Positions 10,217 to 20,635 of a stretch of 64,000 bases of DNA are shown one piece after another. Under the pieces are notes generated by a model that was given only the letters and a program-made list of their open reading frames with translations, had not been told where the DNA came from and made no database searches. The stretch's first letter is position 1. Every line of letters begins with the position of its first letter. The DNA comes from Cycloclasticus pugetii PS-1 (GTDB lineage: Bacteria; Pseudomonadota; Gammaproteobacteria; Methylococcales; Cycloclasticaceae). The position numbers and the translations under genes were made by a program. The stretch lies in the NCBI RefSeq assembly GCF_000384415.1, contig NZ_ARVU01000001.1, positions 1,488,001-1,552,000 of the forward strand. The letters are read 5' to 3'.

Positions 10217-13200
10217 AACGTTTTACAAATTTTTAACACAACGTAGTTTTAAAAACCTCCTAACGACAACCTACTTTATTGGCATCATACTTTTAATATC
10301 CATTGCCACTTTAATCACCTCCAATTTATCGTCTAAAAGTGTTCATGACAGCCTTAATCAAACTGGACTCCAGCTTGTTGAGTCATTAGGAAATAACAGT
10401 CGCATCGCCCTTCTCTATCTCAGTCAGGATGAAGCTGAATTAGTCGTAGAATCAATCCTCTCCTTCCCGGATGTTAAAGCAGCAGGGATCTATGATGACA
10501 AAATGCAAGTAATCTACCAAAGTAGTGACCTGTTAAGTGCAGGCACTAACACCTTACCAGTAGAATCAACGTCTTTAGATTATGAAAATGAGCATGAGTG
10601 GAGCTATAGCTCACCTGTTTATAGTACGCTCGATGAAGAAACATTACTTTATTCAGATAGTGAATTTAAGCCAGAACTTCTAGGTTACGTGCGCCTAACG
10701 GTTGGAAAAAATGTACTCAGGTCGCTTAAAAGTGATTTTTATAAGTACAACTTAATGGTGATAGGTAGCTTAGCCCTATTATTATTGTGGGCTCTTTTAT
10801 TCATCACAAAACGTATTAGCAAACCAATCGATAATTTAGCTAAAAATATGCTAAATGCTGCTCAAGGCAAGCGAACTGAACGCAAAGGTATCGGTAGCAC
10901 AGAAGACATTATGCGCATGGAACAAGCCTTTACAGACATGATGCATATTTTGGAAAATCGTGAACAAGAACTCATTACTACGCGTGACATCGCTATTGAG
11001 GCAGCTAAAGTCAAAAGCGAGTTTGCCGCCAATGTCAGTCATGAACTGAGAACGCCTTTAAATGGTATTTCAGGCATGCTAGAACTATTATCTGATATGG
11101 ACCTTAACGTCCAACAGAAAGAATACCTAAAGGTTGCCTCTAGCAGTGCAAATTCATTACTAAGCCTTATCGATGATGTTTTAGATTTTTCCAAATATAA
11201 CCAACAAGATGTCGACTTACACGAAGAATCGTTTAATTTACGTAACACGTTGGAAAACTCCATTACCCTACTCAGCGCTCAAACTCAGCACAAAAACATT
11301 TCTATCGCCTATTTTTTAGATGCCGATGTACCTCTTCATCTAATTGCTGATGAGTTGAGGCTCCAACAAATCATACAAAATTTACTCGGTAACGCCATTA
11401 AATTCACTCCGGCTGGTGAGGTGAGCATTTCTATCTCAACCTCAGCATTGAATGAAAACAACCTAACCTTATTATTTGAAGTAAAAGACACCGGCGTTGG
11501 TATCCCTCAAGAAGTTCAAAATAAAATTTTCACTGCCTTCTCTCAAGCCGATAACTCTACTACTCGAGAATATGGTGGAACAGGCTTAGGGCTTGCCATC
11601 AGCCGACAGCTAGTCACTATTTTTGGCGGTGAAATGGGCGTAAAAAGCAAAGTTGGTAAAGGCAGCACTTTTTGGTTTACTGCTAATTTTACTGTCGACA
11701 TGCAAGCCGAAGCCTTTGAACTATCAAGCACTCAAATATCACCCACTCAACCTAATGTTTTAACGGTTAGCGATGATGATTTTTCTCACCGTTTTATCGT
11801 TCAACAATTTCAAGCATCACCTTTTCATGCCGACCATGTCACTGATGGGATGACAGCTATAAAGAAACTGCGTCAACACGAAACTTTATCAAAGCCTTAC
11901 GATTATATTTTAATTGATAATCTTCGTTCAAACATTAGCCAAACAGCCTTAATTCGTATGATTAACGCTGACCATACTTTAGCCAACACAAAGATAATTG
12001 TCCTCATCGCTAACCAGTCAAGTCAGCTTAATGCAACAAAAGAGCTCAACGTATTTGGGCATATTACTAAACCAATTAAACAATCTGATTTATTATTGCA
12101 TTTACACTCAACCGTTGAATCAAAACCAACATTATTACCTGAACAGCAAGCACTCAAAGAACCCCTACCAGACTATTCATTTAAGAAAATTCTTGTTGTT
12201 GAAGACAATAAAGCGAATCAACTGGTTGCTAAAGCCATGCTAGAACGCTTCCACTGTAATGTAACCTTGGCTAACGATGGTCTTGAGGCATTAGAGCTTT
12301 TTTCCAGCCAGTCCTTTGACCTTATTTTGATGGACTGTCAAATGCCAGAGATGGATGGTTATGAAGCAACATTCCAAATACGTGAACTTGAAACTGTCGA
12401 CAAACACACACCTATCGTTGCACTAACAGCCAACAAACAAAACGCTGACCGAGAACAATGTATCGCGGCGGGAATGGATGACTTCATGTCAAAACCATTA
12501 ACACTGCCCACATTAAAAACCACCTTACAGAAATGGGTTACGCAAGAAGCTGCACAAACCAACCCTATCGAGGACAGTGAAGACAAACCTCTCATACAAA
12601 CAGTCTTGGATGAAAAAACATATTTAAAACGGCAACAAAACCTTGGAGCTGAGTTCAAAACTACTTTACAGTCTTTCCTTGAGCAAACCCCTCTCAGCTT
12701 ATCCCGCTTAACAGATAGTGTCTCAAAGCTCGATAGGATTGCTATAAAACGTCTTGCAGAATCTGTTAAAAATAGCGCTTTCGATATTGCTGCACTACGC
12801 CTTTCACAAGCCTGCAAGAAATTAGAAAGTGCTTGTGATGATGGAGAAGCTAAATTTCTAGGCCTTCAACATAAAATAATTCTATTTGAGGCTGAGTTAG
12901 TTATCAAAGAAGTCTCTATAAGACTAAACAACAGTGAGACTGAAAACCCAGTCGTCAGTCAACACCTTAACCCTGCTAGGGTTTTATTAATAAACGCTGA
13001 CAAAAGAGACCGCTTTTTAATCAAAAATGCCTTGGAAGATAGTGGCCACAATGTAGATGAAGTAATTAACAATTATCAGGGGATGCTTTATTGCGAACGA
13101 AATAAACCTGATATCGTTATTTTAAATCATGATTTATCTCATGATGACATTGAGCTTGTCAAAACGTGTGAGGTTTTTAATAGCAGCGGTATTCCTTTCA

Positions 13201-14672
13201 CTATCACCTCAAACTTAGAGAGTGAAACCTCGATTAATAATGCATTTAAAATGGGAGCACTCGATTATTTTTCAACACCATTAAACTTGTCTCTTTTTAT
13301 TCATCGGATTAATCGAATATTAGCCACCAAACAAACTGAAAAACAAATATTTAACTTAGCGCATAAAGATCATTTAACAGGCCTAATGAACAGGTCTTTA
13401 TTTACTAAGAAAGTTTCTGAGCTGATCAACAAACACGAGCGCGAGCATAAAATAATGGCCGTTATTTTCCTCGATTTAGACCGTTTCAAATTAGTCAATG
13501 ATTCCTATGGCCATGAAGCCGGCGATTTACTGCTTAAAATTGTTGCTGAGCGCCTCTCAAGAAGTGTTAGAGATGTCGATATCATTTCAAGGTTTGGTGG
13601 TGATGAATTTGTTGTCGCTTTAACCGATGTTAAATCACATCAAATAATCGAAACCCTAGCACGTAAAATACAAAACAACCTCTCAAGGCCCTTTGTTTTC
13701 TTAGAGAAAGAAATGCACGTTAGCGCCAGTCTTGGCATCAGTGTCTATCCAAGTAGCGGCAAGACGGTCAGTAACCTGATAAAGAACGCCGATATTGCCA
13801 TGTATTTATCCAAGCAATCAAAAAGCCCTTACGTCTTCTTTGACGATACGATGTCCGAGAGCATTAACCAACGTTTAGTCATAGAAAATGAACTACGTAA
13901 TGTTATTTTACGCGATGAATTAAAGGTTTTTTATCAGCCACAATTTAGCGCCACAAACGGCGAGCTTATCGGTATGGAAGCCCTCGTCCGCTGGCAACAC
14001 CCTAAAAAAGGCCTAATTCCACCGAATAACTTTATCGGTTTAGCTGAAGAAACAGGGCAGATTCATATGATTGGCGAGTGGGTTATGGAAACAGCCTGCA
14101 AAACGTTAAAAAACTGGATTGACCGAGGGGCAAAACCAATTAGAGTTGCCGTTAATTTATCTACACTTCAGCTAGAAGATGACGGCATCGTAAACAAAAT
14201 ATCGTCTATTCTAGAAACCACTCGGCTTCCACATAAGCTTCTTGAATTAGAAATAACTGAAAGCTCCGTTATGAATAACGAACAACTGATGATTGAAAAG
14301 CTAAACACATTAAAAGAGTTAGGTATCAAACTTGCCATTGATGACTTTGGAACGGGCTACTCTTCTTTAAGTTACTTAAAACGTTTGCCAATTAATTTAT
14401 TAAAAATTGACCGCTCATTTGTTAATAACTGCCTGCTTAACTCAATAGATTCTGACATTATACGGACGATTATTATTTTGGCTCACAGTATGGGTATCGA
14501 TGTCATTGCAGAGGGAGTTGAAACAGAACAGCAAAGCACGCTTCTAAAAAGCCTCAATTGTGATTTCGTACAAGGCTATTTATTTGGCAAGCCAATGCCT
14601 AGTGAAGAGTTCGAAAAGCTTATTTTCAACAACGTAAGAGATAACGTATACCCGATCACTTTGTTACAATAA
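10209..14672 (+). CDS. Hybrid sensor histidine kinase with receiver, GGDEF and EAL domains
   Basis: Inner-membrane signalling protein of 1487 residues. Order: membrane helix (about 18-40), periplasmic sensor (about 41-170), second helix (about 175-197), HAMP, HisKA with phospho-accepting H278 in VSHELRTPLNG, HATPase (NAIKFTP, DTGVGIP, GTGLGLAIS), receiver 1 (ILIDNL), receiver 2 with intact D709 in LMDCQMPEMDG, an HPt-like helix bundle, receiver 3, GGDEF (1130-1134) and EAL (E1257) with DDFGTGYSSL and EGVET motifs. Receiver 3 has asparagine (N973) at the phospho-aspartate position and the HPt-like stretch LAESVKNSA has glutamate (E851) where histidine is expected, so both look inactive. GGDEF and EAL appear intact, hence possible synthesis and breakdown of cyclic-di-GMP. 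Translationally coupled to the binding protein; sensor ligand unknown. Confidence 0.93.
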   Translation: MIKTFYKFLTQRSFKNLLTTTYFIGIILLISIATLITSNLSSKSVHDSLNQTGLQLVESLGNNSRIALLYLSQDEAELVVESILSFPDVKAAGIYDDKMQVIYQSSDLLSAGTNTLPVESTSLDYENEHEWSYSSPVYSTLDEETLLYSDSEFKPELLGYVRLTVGKNVLRSLKSDFYKYNLMVIGSLALLLLWALLFITKRISKPIDNLAKNMLNAAQGKRTERKGIGSTEDIMRMEQAFTDMMHILENREQELITTRDIAIEAAKVKSEFAANVSHELRTPLNGISGMLELLSDMDLNVQQKEYLKVASSSANSLLSLIDDVLDFSKYNQQDVDLHEESFNLRNTLENSITLLSAQTQHKNISIAYFLDADVPLHLIADELRLQQIIQNLLGNAIKFTPAGEVSISISTSALNENNLTLLFEVKDTGVGIPQEVQNKIFTAFSQADNSTTREYGGTGLGLAISRQLVTIFGGEMGVKSKVGKGSTFWFTANFTVDMQAEAFELSSTQISPTQPNVLTVSDDDFSHRFIVQQFQASPFHADHVTDGMTAIKKLRQHETLSKPYDYILIDNLRSNISQTALIRMINADHTLANTKIIVLIANQSSQLNATKELNVFGHITKPIKQSDLLLHLHSTVESKPTLLPEQQALKEPLPDYSFKKILVVEDNKANQLVAKAMLERFHCNVTLANDGLEALELFSSQSFDLILMDCQMPEMDGYEATFQIRELETVDKHTPIVALTANKQNADREQCIAAGMDDFMSKPLTLPTLKTTLQKWVTQEAAQTNPIEDSEDKPLIQTVLDEKTYLKRQQNLGAEFKTTLQSFLEQTPLSLSRLTDSVSKLDRIAIKRLAESVKNSAFDIAALRLSQACKKLESACDDGEAKFLGLQHKIILFEAELVIKEVSIRLNNSETENPVVSQHLNPARVLLINADKRDRFLIKNALEDSGHNVDEVINNYQGMLYCERNKPDIVILNHDLSHDDIELVKTCEVFNSSGIPFTITSNLESETSINNAFKMGALDYFSTPLNLSLFIHRINRILATKQTEKQIFNLAHKDHLTGLMNRSLFTKKVSELINKHEREHKIMAVIFLDLDRFKLVNDSYGHEAGDLLLKIVAERLSRSVRDVDIISRFGGDEFVVALTDVKSHQIIETLARKIQNNLSRPFVFLEKEMHVSASLGISVYPSSGKTVSNLIKNADIAMYLSKQSKSPYVFFDDTMSESINQRLVIENELRNVILRDELKVFYQPQFSATNGELIGMEALVRWQHPKKGLIPPNNFIGLAEETGQIHMIGEWVMETACKTLKNWIDRGAKPIRVAVNLSTLQLEDDGIVNKISSILETTRLPHKLLELEITESSVMNNEQLMIEKLNTLKELGIKLAIDDFGTGYSSLSYLKRLPINLLKIDRSFVNNCLLNSIDSDIIRTIIILAHSMGIDVIAEGVETEQQSTLLKSLNCDFVQGYLFGKPMPSEEFEKLIFNNVRDNVYPITLLQ

Positions 14673-14698
14673 GTTTTTTAACCAAACAGGGTGTTTTA

Positions 14699-16222
14699 AT
14701 GACCATTATCAAACAAAATGACCTTATTGAAAGTATCGCAGCTGCTTTTCAATTTATCTCTTATTATCACCCAAAGGACTACATTCAAGCGTTAGGCCAA
14801 GCGTATGAGTTAGAAGAGTCACCCGCTGCAAAGGATGCAATGGCACAAATTCTTCTTAATTCACGCATGTGTGCGATGGACCACCGGCCCATCTGTCAGG
14901 ATACCGGTATAGCAAATATATTTTTGGAAATCGGCATGAATGTCCAATGGGACAGCAGCATGAGCGTCGAAGATATGTGTAATGAAGGAGTAAGACAAGC
15001 TTACCTCCACCCCGACAATGTATTAAGAGCCTCTATCGTCTCTGACCCATTAGGCGCAAGAAAAAACACAGGCGATAACACGCCCGCCGCTATTCACATG
15101 AAAGTAGTGCCGGGTGATACCGTCAGCATTCATGTTGCCGCTAAAGGCGGTGGCTCTGAGAATAAATCTAAATTTGTCATGCTGAACCCGAGTGACAGCC
15201 TTGTAGATTGGGTACTTAAAACGGTACCTACCATGGGGGCTGGCTGGTGCCCACCTGGCATTTTAGGTATTGGTGTTGGTGGCACTGCGGAAATGGCCAT
15301 GAAACTAGCCAAAGAATCGTTAATGGAGCATGTTGACATTCAAGAGCTTAAAGACCGTGGCCCCAGCAATCGTGCCGAAGAACTTCGCCTAGAGCTATAC
15401 GAAAAAGTTAATGCTCTCGGTATAGGTGCACAAGGCCTTGGTGGTTTAACAACAGTGTTAGACGTAAAAATCAACCATATGCCCACACATGCCGCGTCTC
15501 TACCTGTCGCAATGATTCCAAATTGCGCGGCAACTCGTCACGCACACTTTGTTCTCGACGGATCTGGCCCATCCTATATAGAACCACCCAAGCTTGAAGA
15601 TTGGCCAGAAATTGCCTGGGCACCCGATGCAAAAACTAAACACGTTAATCTGGATACTGTCACTGAAGAAGAAACGCATACTTGGCAGCCTGGCGACCGT
15701 CTACTGTTAACTGGTCACATGTTAACCGGCCGCGATGCTGCACATAAGCGCATTGCTGACATGTTTGCCAAGGGTGAAAAGTTACCAGACGGTGTTGATT
15801 TCAAAAATCGTTTTATTTACTACGTTGGCCCAGTTGACCCTGTGAAAGGTGAAGTTGTTGGTCCAGCAGGCCCAACAACAGCAACCCGTATGGATAAATT
15901 TACCGAGATGATGCTCGATAAAACCGGCTTACTGGGTATGATTGGAAAAGCTGAACGTGGTCCTGATGGTATTGCCGCCATTAAAAAACATAAAGCCACC
16001 TATTTAATGGCTGTTGGAGGCGCTGCTTATCTTGTCTCTAAAGCAATAAAAGAAGCTAAAGTTATCGCTTTTGATGACTTAGGAATGGAAGCTATCCGAG
16101 AGTTTTATGTTGAAGACATGCCCGTAACCGTAGCAGTCGACTCTACCGGTGAATCAGTACATAAAACAGGCCCTGCTTTATGGCAGTCGAAAATTGCTGG
16201 TATTCCGGTCGTTAGTGAATAA
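14699..16222 (+). CDS. fumA: Class I fumarate hydratase (4Fe-4S)
   Basis: Iron-sulfur, oxygen-labile fumarase converting fumarate and malate in the TCA cycle. The 507-residue protein contains both halves of the family fused: the alpha part with RPICQDTG and the IPNCAATRHAHF segment, and the beta part with LLTGHMLTGRDAAHKR and YYVGPVDPVKGEVVGPAGPTT. The cysteines in CQDTG and IPNCAATR are among the expected cluster ligands. It starts 26 bases after the kinase gene with AGGGTG as ribosome site, but the kinase and fumarase are unlikely to be functionally related. It ends at a strong bidirectional terminator shared with parC. Gene naming (fumA versus fumB) is arbitrary. Confidence 0.95.
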   Translation: MTIIKQNDLIESIAAAFQFISYYHPKDYIQALGQAYELEESPAAKDAMAQILLNSRMCAMDHRPICQDTGIANIFLEIGMNVQWDSSMSVEDMCNEGVRQAYLHPDNVLRASIVSDPLGARKNTGDNTPAAIHMKVVPGDTVSIHVAAKGGGSENKSKFVMLNPSDSLVDWVLKTVPTMGAGWCPPGILGIGVGGTAEMAMKLAKESLMEHVDIQELKDRGPSNRAEELRLELYEKVNALGIGAQGLGGLTTVLDVKINHMPTHAASLPVAMIPNCAATRHAHFVLDGSGPSYIEPPKLEDWPEIAWAPDAKTKHVNLDTVTEEETHTWQPGDRLLLTGHMLTGRDAAHKRIADMFAKGEKLPDGVDFKNRFIYYVGPVDPVKGEVVGPAGPTTATRMDKFTEMMLDKTGLLGMIGKAERGPDGIAAIKKHKATYLMAVGGAAYLVSKAIKEAKVIAFDDLGMEAIREFYVEDMPVTVAVDSTGESVHKTGPALWQSKIAGIPVVSE

Positions 16223-16234
16223 AAAGTTCGACAC

Positions 16235-16272
16235 ACACAAAAAGCCAAGCGTTATGCTTGGCTTTTTTGTGT
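16235..16272. terminator. Bidirectional Rho-independent terminator (fumarase / parC)
   Basis: AAAAAGCCAAGC (16239-16250), loop GTTAT, and GCTTGGCTTTTTT form a strong stem with T-runs on both strands. It sits between the convergent fumarase and parC genes and should end both transcripts. Confidence 0.92.
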
Positions 16273-16291
16273 TTTCTCTTTTTTCTATCAC

Positions 16292-18535
16292 TTAATTCTT
16301 GTTAAGTAATTCAATGGAACCTGGGTTTTGAAAACCACGTGGTAATTTAACACCACGCTGGGCCCGTTTTCCCTTATAAGCATCTAAATCAGATAATTTC
16401 AAATTAATATGTCGTTTACCCGCATTAATACGAATAGCTTGCTGCTCATTGACCACACAAAAACCGATCACTTTATCATCTCCTGATTTTAAATCTTTAG
16501 TCGGGATTTGAATCAGCTTATTTCCTTTACCACGGCTTAATACCGGCACTTCACTCACAGGGAATATTAATAACCGGCCTTGTTTACTGACAATCGCAAC
16601 CCAGCCCTCTTCAGCCTCGTATAACGCTGGTGATAGTAGCTTTGCACCTTCTGGTATCGTTAATAAAGCCTTACCTGCTTTATTTTTAGTTTGTAAGTCA
16701 TTCAGCTTTGTAACAAAACCATAGCCAGCATCAGATGCCAGCATAATATGCTCATCTACACCTGCAATAACATCCGTAAACATAGAACCGGCAGGTGGTT
16801 TCAAACTACCGGTGATCGGCTCGCCTTGCCCACGCGCTGATGGCAACCCATGAACTGGTAAGTTATATACCCTGCCTGTTGAGTCTAAAAAGTAAACCCA
16901 GTGATTGCTGCGGCCTTTTGCCGATGCTAAGTATTCGTCACCTGACCTAAACGTTAAACTCTTTGGGTCAATATCATGGCCCTTAGCGGCACGAACCCAG
17001 CCTTTTTGTGAAATAACAACCGTCATAGGCTCATTGGGAATAAGCGCTCGCTCATCTAACGCCTGTGCTGCTGACCGATTGACAATCGGCGAGCGCCGAA
17101 CATCTCCATACAATTGAGCGTCTGCCTGAATTTCTTTTTTAACCAATGTCCGCAAACGTTGTTTTGAGCCTAGAATTTTTTCTAACTCATCACGCTCCTT
17201 CGTCAATTCTTCCTGTTCTGCACGAATTTTAAACTCTTCTAACTTTGCTAACTGACGCAATTTAATCTCAAGAATCGCATGTGCCTGAACATCAGTAATA
17301 TTAAATTGCTGCATTAATGCATCTTTAGGATGATCCTCTTCTCGAATAACCCGAATGACTTCATCAATATTTAAATAGACAATCAATAACCCATCTAAAA
17401 TATGTAAGCGATCATTTACTTTATCTAAACGATGCTCCAAACGTTTTCTAACGGTTTCAAGCCGATAAGTTAACCACTCCGCTAATAATACTTTCAAGTT
17501 TTTAACTTGCGGTTTTCCACTTAAGCCGATTACATTGAAATTGACACGGTAGGTTCGCTCTAAATCGGTTGTTGCGAAAAGGTGCGACATTAATTGTTCG
17601 ACACCGACTCGTTTAGAGCGCGGCACAATAACTAATCGTGTTGGGTTTTCATGGTCTGATTCGTCTCGTAAATCTTCTACTATAGGTAGCTTTTTGGCAC
17701 GCATCTGTGACGCAACTTGTTCCAGCACTTTCGCCCCAGATACTTGATATGGCAGCGCAGTCACAATAATTTGACCCTGCTCCATTTCATAACGCGCTCT
17801 CGCACGTAGACCACCTGAGCCTTTTTCATACATTGCACGAATCTCATCACGCGACGTGATTATTTCGGCCTCTGTCGGAAAGTCCGGTCCTTTTATATGT
17901 TCCATCAGCGTATCGATATCTGCCTTTGGTTCATCCAATAGGCGGATACAAGCGCTCGCCACTTCATTTAAATTATGTGGCGGTATATCTGTGGACATCC
18001 CTACGGCAATCCCTGTCACACCATTTAATAATAAATTGGGTAAGCGTGCGGGTAACAACTTAGGCTCTTGTAAAGTGCCATCAAAATTATCGGTCCACTC
18101 AACCGTGCCGTGCCCTAACTCGCTCAACAAACTGTTTGAATAAGGCGCTAAGCGTGATTCTGTATAACGCATCGCCGCAAAAGACTTTGGGTCATCTGGT
18201 GAGCCCCAGTTTCCTTGCCCATCTACCAATGGGTAACGGTAAGCAAACGGTTGCGCCATGTGCACCATCGCTTCATAGCAAGCGCTATCACCATGCGGAT
18301 GGAATTTACCCAGTACATCACCCACTGTTCGCGCTGATTTTTTAAATTTTGCGTTATTAGATAAGCCTAATTCAGACATCGCATAGACGATACGGCGCTG
18401 AACAGGTTTAAGACCATCTGCGATATGTGGCAATGCACGGTCTAAAATAACGTACATGGAATAGTCCAAATACGCTTTTTCAGTAAATGTTTTTAATGGC
18501 AGCGTTTCAATGTTTTCAAAAGATGTTGTCGTCAT
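16292..18535 (-). CDS. parC: DNA topoisomerase IV subunit A
   Basis: Breakage-reunion subunit of topoisomerase IV, which decatenates daughter chromosomes. The 747-residue length is that of ParC, shorter than GyrA, and the C-terminal pinwheel region is ParC-like. The N-terminal domain has [13 protein letters not shown], the quinolone-resistance region with wild-type-looking serine and glutamate, and [18 protein letters not shown] with the DNA-linking tyrosine (about residue 121). It starts nine bases after parE on the same strand, so the pair is probably one operon, and it ends at the shared terminator. No sign of a quinolone-resistance substitution in the visible motif. Confidence 0.97.
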   Translation of the reverse strand: MTTTSFENIETLPLKTFTEKAYLDYSMYVILDRALPHIADGLKPVQRRIVYAMSELGLSNNAKFKKSARTVGDVLGKFHPHGDSACYEAMVHMAQPFAYRYPLVDGQGNWGSPDDPKSFAAMRYTESRLAPYSNSLLSELGHGTVEWTDNFDGTLQEPKLLPARLPNLLLNGVTGIAVGMSTDIPPHNLNEVASACIRLLDEPKADIDTLMEHIKGPDFPTEAEIITSRDEIRAMYEKGSGGLRARARYEMEQGQIIVTALPYQVSGAKVLEQVASQMRAKKLPIVEDLRDESDHENPTRLVIVPRSKRVGVEQLMSHLFATTDLERTYRVNFNVIGLSGKPQVKNLKVLLAEWLTYRLETVRKRLEHRLDKVNDRLHILDGLLIVYLNIDEVIRVIREEDHPKDALMQQFNITDVQAHAILEIKLRQLAKLEEFKIRAEQEELTKERDELEKILGSKQRLRTLVKKEIQADAQLYGDVRRSPIVNRSAAQALDERALIPNEPMTVVISQKGWVRAAKGHDIDPKSLTFRSGDEYLASAKGRSNHWVYFLDSTGRVYNLPVHGLPSARGQGEPITGSLKPPAGSMFTDVIAGVDEHIMLASDAGYGFVTKLNDLQTKNKAGKALLTIPEGAKLLSPALYEAEEGWVAIVSKQGRLLIFPVSEVPVLSRGKGNKLIQIPTKDLKSGDDKVIGFCVVNEQQAIRINAGKRHINLKLSDLDAYKGKRAQRGVKLPRGFQNPGSIELLNKN

Positions 18536-18544
18536 AATGTTCTC

Positions 18545-20431
18545 TTATATATCTGCCAAATTACCACTTTCTTCTAACCATGCTTTACGGTCTGAAGCAC
18601 GTTTTTTTGCAAGTAACATATCCATTTTGGCATGGGTTTGATCACCCGATGTCATATCTAGTCTCACTAAGCGACGTGTATCCGGGTCAAGTGTAGTCAC
18701 CCGAAGTTGAGCAGGGTTCATTTCACCTAAGCCTTTGAAACGTTGTACATTAATTTTGCCTTTTAATTTTTCAGCCGCAATACGATCTAACACACCTTCT
18801 TTCTCGGCTTCATCTAGGGCGTAAAACACCTGCTTACCCACATCAACTCGGTATAAAGGCGGCATCGCCACATAAATGTGCCCTGCTTCGACCAATGCCG
18901 AAAAATGCCGAACAAATAAAGCACATAACAGAGTGGCAATATGTAGCCCATCAGAGTCCGCATCGGCAAGAATGCAAATTTTATTGTAACGTAAGGATTT
19001 TAAATCTAAGGAGCCGGGCTCCACACCGATTGCTATTGAAATATTGTGTACTTCTTCCGAGGCTAAAACATCAGCAGGGTCTACTTCCCAGGTATTTAAA
19101 ATCTTTCCTCGTAACGGCATAATAGCTTGAAACTCACGATCACGCGCCTGTTTAGCAGAGCCGCCTGCAGAGTCCCCCTCAACTAAAAATAGTTCAGAAC
19201 GATCGGAGTCTTGGGATGAACAGTCTGCTAACTTTCCTGGCAAAGCTGGGCCGCTGGTCACTTTTTTACGAATAACTTTTTTACCCGCACGTTGCCTATT
19301 TTGTGCACGTTGAATAGCAATCTGGGCAATTTCTTCACCTATAGCGGGGTGTTGATTTAACCATAGACTAAAACTATCTTTAGCCGTTCCCGAGACAAAA
19401 GCTGCACATTCTCTAGATGTCAGCCTTTCTTTTGTTTGGCCTGAAAACTGTGGGTCTTCTAACTTGATAGATAGCACATAATGACAGCGCTCCCAGACAT
19501 CATCTGGCGTAATTTTAACCCCGCGCGGGAGTAACGATTGGAATTCGCAGAACTCTCTGACCGCTTCGGTCAATCCTGTGCGTAAACCATTAACATGCGT
19601 ACCACCTTGTGATGTAGGCACCAAGTTTACATAACTTTCAGTAATCCCTTCACCGGCATCGGTTGACCAAGCAACTGCCCACTCAACCGATTCGCGTTCG
19701 CTACTCGCACCCGACACAAAGCCTTCTGGCGGCAATAAAGTTAAATGTTTTAATTCACCTAATAAATAATCGGTTAGGCCATTTTGATAAAACCACTCTA
19801 ATTTTTCAGCATTGATTTCATCCTTCAAATAAATATGCAAACCAGGGCAAAGGACGGCTTTGGCTCGAAGTACATGTTTCAACTTAGATAACGAAATCAC
19901 AGCCGAGTCAAAATAAACAGGGTCTGGCTTAAAATGAACAGATGTACCGGTGTTTCGCTGTCCTACTGTTCCAAGCTCTGTCAAATCTGCTACTTTGATA
20001 CCATTCTCAAAAGCCATGTGCCAACGCTTACCAGTACGCTTAACTTCCACATCAACCCGAGATGACAACGCATTAACCACAGAAATGCCGACGCCGTGCA
20101 AACCACCAGAAAATTGATAGTTTTTATTTGAAAACTTTCCGCCAGCGTGCAAACGGGACAGAATTAATTCGACACCTGGAACACCATGTTCTGGGTGAAC
20201 ATCCACTGGCATCCCTCGTCCATCATCGTCAATTTTGACCGAGCCATCTTTATATAAAGTTACGACTATTTCACTTGCAAAACCCGCAATTGCTTCATCG
20301 ACACTATTATCAAGTACCTCCTGTACTAAATGATTAGGTCTCACCGTGTCGGTATACATCCCCGGTCTTTTTTTAACTGGGTCGAGCCCCGTTAGGACTT
20401 CAATGTCAGAAGCTTCGTATTGACTATTCAT
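18545..20431 (-). CDS. parE: DNA topoisomerase IV subunit B
   Basis: ATPase subunit of topoisomerase IV. The 628-residue protein has the GHKL ATP-binding motifs (LDNSVDEAIAGFA, DDGRGMPVD, GGLHGVGISVVNALS), the transducer domain, and the Toprim domain with LVEGDSAGGSAKQARDR and DADSDGLHIATLL. Size and motifs separate it from the longer GyrB of gammaproteobacteria. It is transcribed leftward with parC directly behind. The next gene (cyclic-di-GMP protein) is divergent, so the 204-base gap holds both promoters; TATACT on the minus strand close to the start is a possible -10 box. Confidence 0.97.
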   Translation of the reverse strand: MNSQYEASDIEVLTGLDPVKKRPGMYTDTVRPNHLVQEVLDNSVDEAIAGFASEIVVTLYKDGSVKIDDDGRGMPVDVHPEHGVPGVELILSRLHAGGKFSNKNYQFSGGLHGVGISVVNALSSRVDVEVKRTGKRWHMAFENGIKVADLTELGTVGQRNTGTSVHFKPDPVYFDSAVISLSKLKHVLRAKAVLCPGLHIYLKDEINAEKLEWFYQNGLTDYLLGELKHLTLLPPEGFVSGASSERESVEWAVAWSTDAGEGITESYVNLVPTSQGGTHVNGLRTGLTEAVREFCEFQSLLPRGVKITPDDVWERCHYVLSIKLEDPQFSGQTKERLTSRECAAFVSGTAKDSFSLWLNQHPAIGEEIAQIAIQRAQNRQRAGKKVIRKKVTSGPALPGKLADCSSQDSDRSELFLVEGDSAGGSAKQARDREFQAIMPLRGKILNTWEVDPADVLASEEVHNISIAIGVEPGSLDLKSLRYNKICILADADSDGLHIATLLCALFVRHFSALVEAGHIYVAMPPLYRVDVGKQVFYALDEAEKEGVLDRIAAEKLKGKINVQRFKGLGEMNPAQLRVTTLDPDTRRLVRLDMTSGDQTHAKMDMLLAKKRASDRKAWLEESGNLADI

Positions 20432-20571
20432 AAACTGGGTTAATGACTCGTTAAAGTATAAAATGAAGGTCGGATTCTAACCACTAAGCCCACTTCTAAC
20501 AAGCTCGCTTGTCGTATCTAACCATATTACTGATGCTAATACTCATACACGCTATTGCTTTAAGCGCTCAC

Positions 20572-20602
20572 TTGAATAATAAATTTTTTAAACTAGTATA
20601 AA
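20572..20602 (+). promoter_or_regulatory. Possible sigma-70 promoter for the GGDEF-EAL gene
   Basis: TTGAAT (20572-20577) and TAGTAT (20594-20599) lie 16 bases apart in an AT-rich stretch ahead of the gene that starts at 20636. Matches are partial, so this is a weak prediction. Confidence 0.35.
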
Positions 20603-20635
20603 TATGATAATTATAAATATAATGACGCTAAGGAA

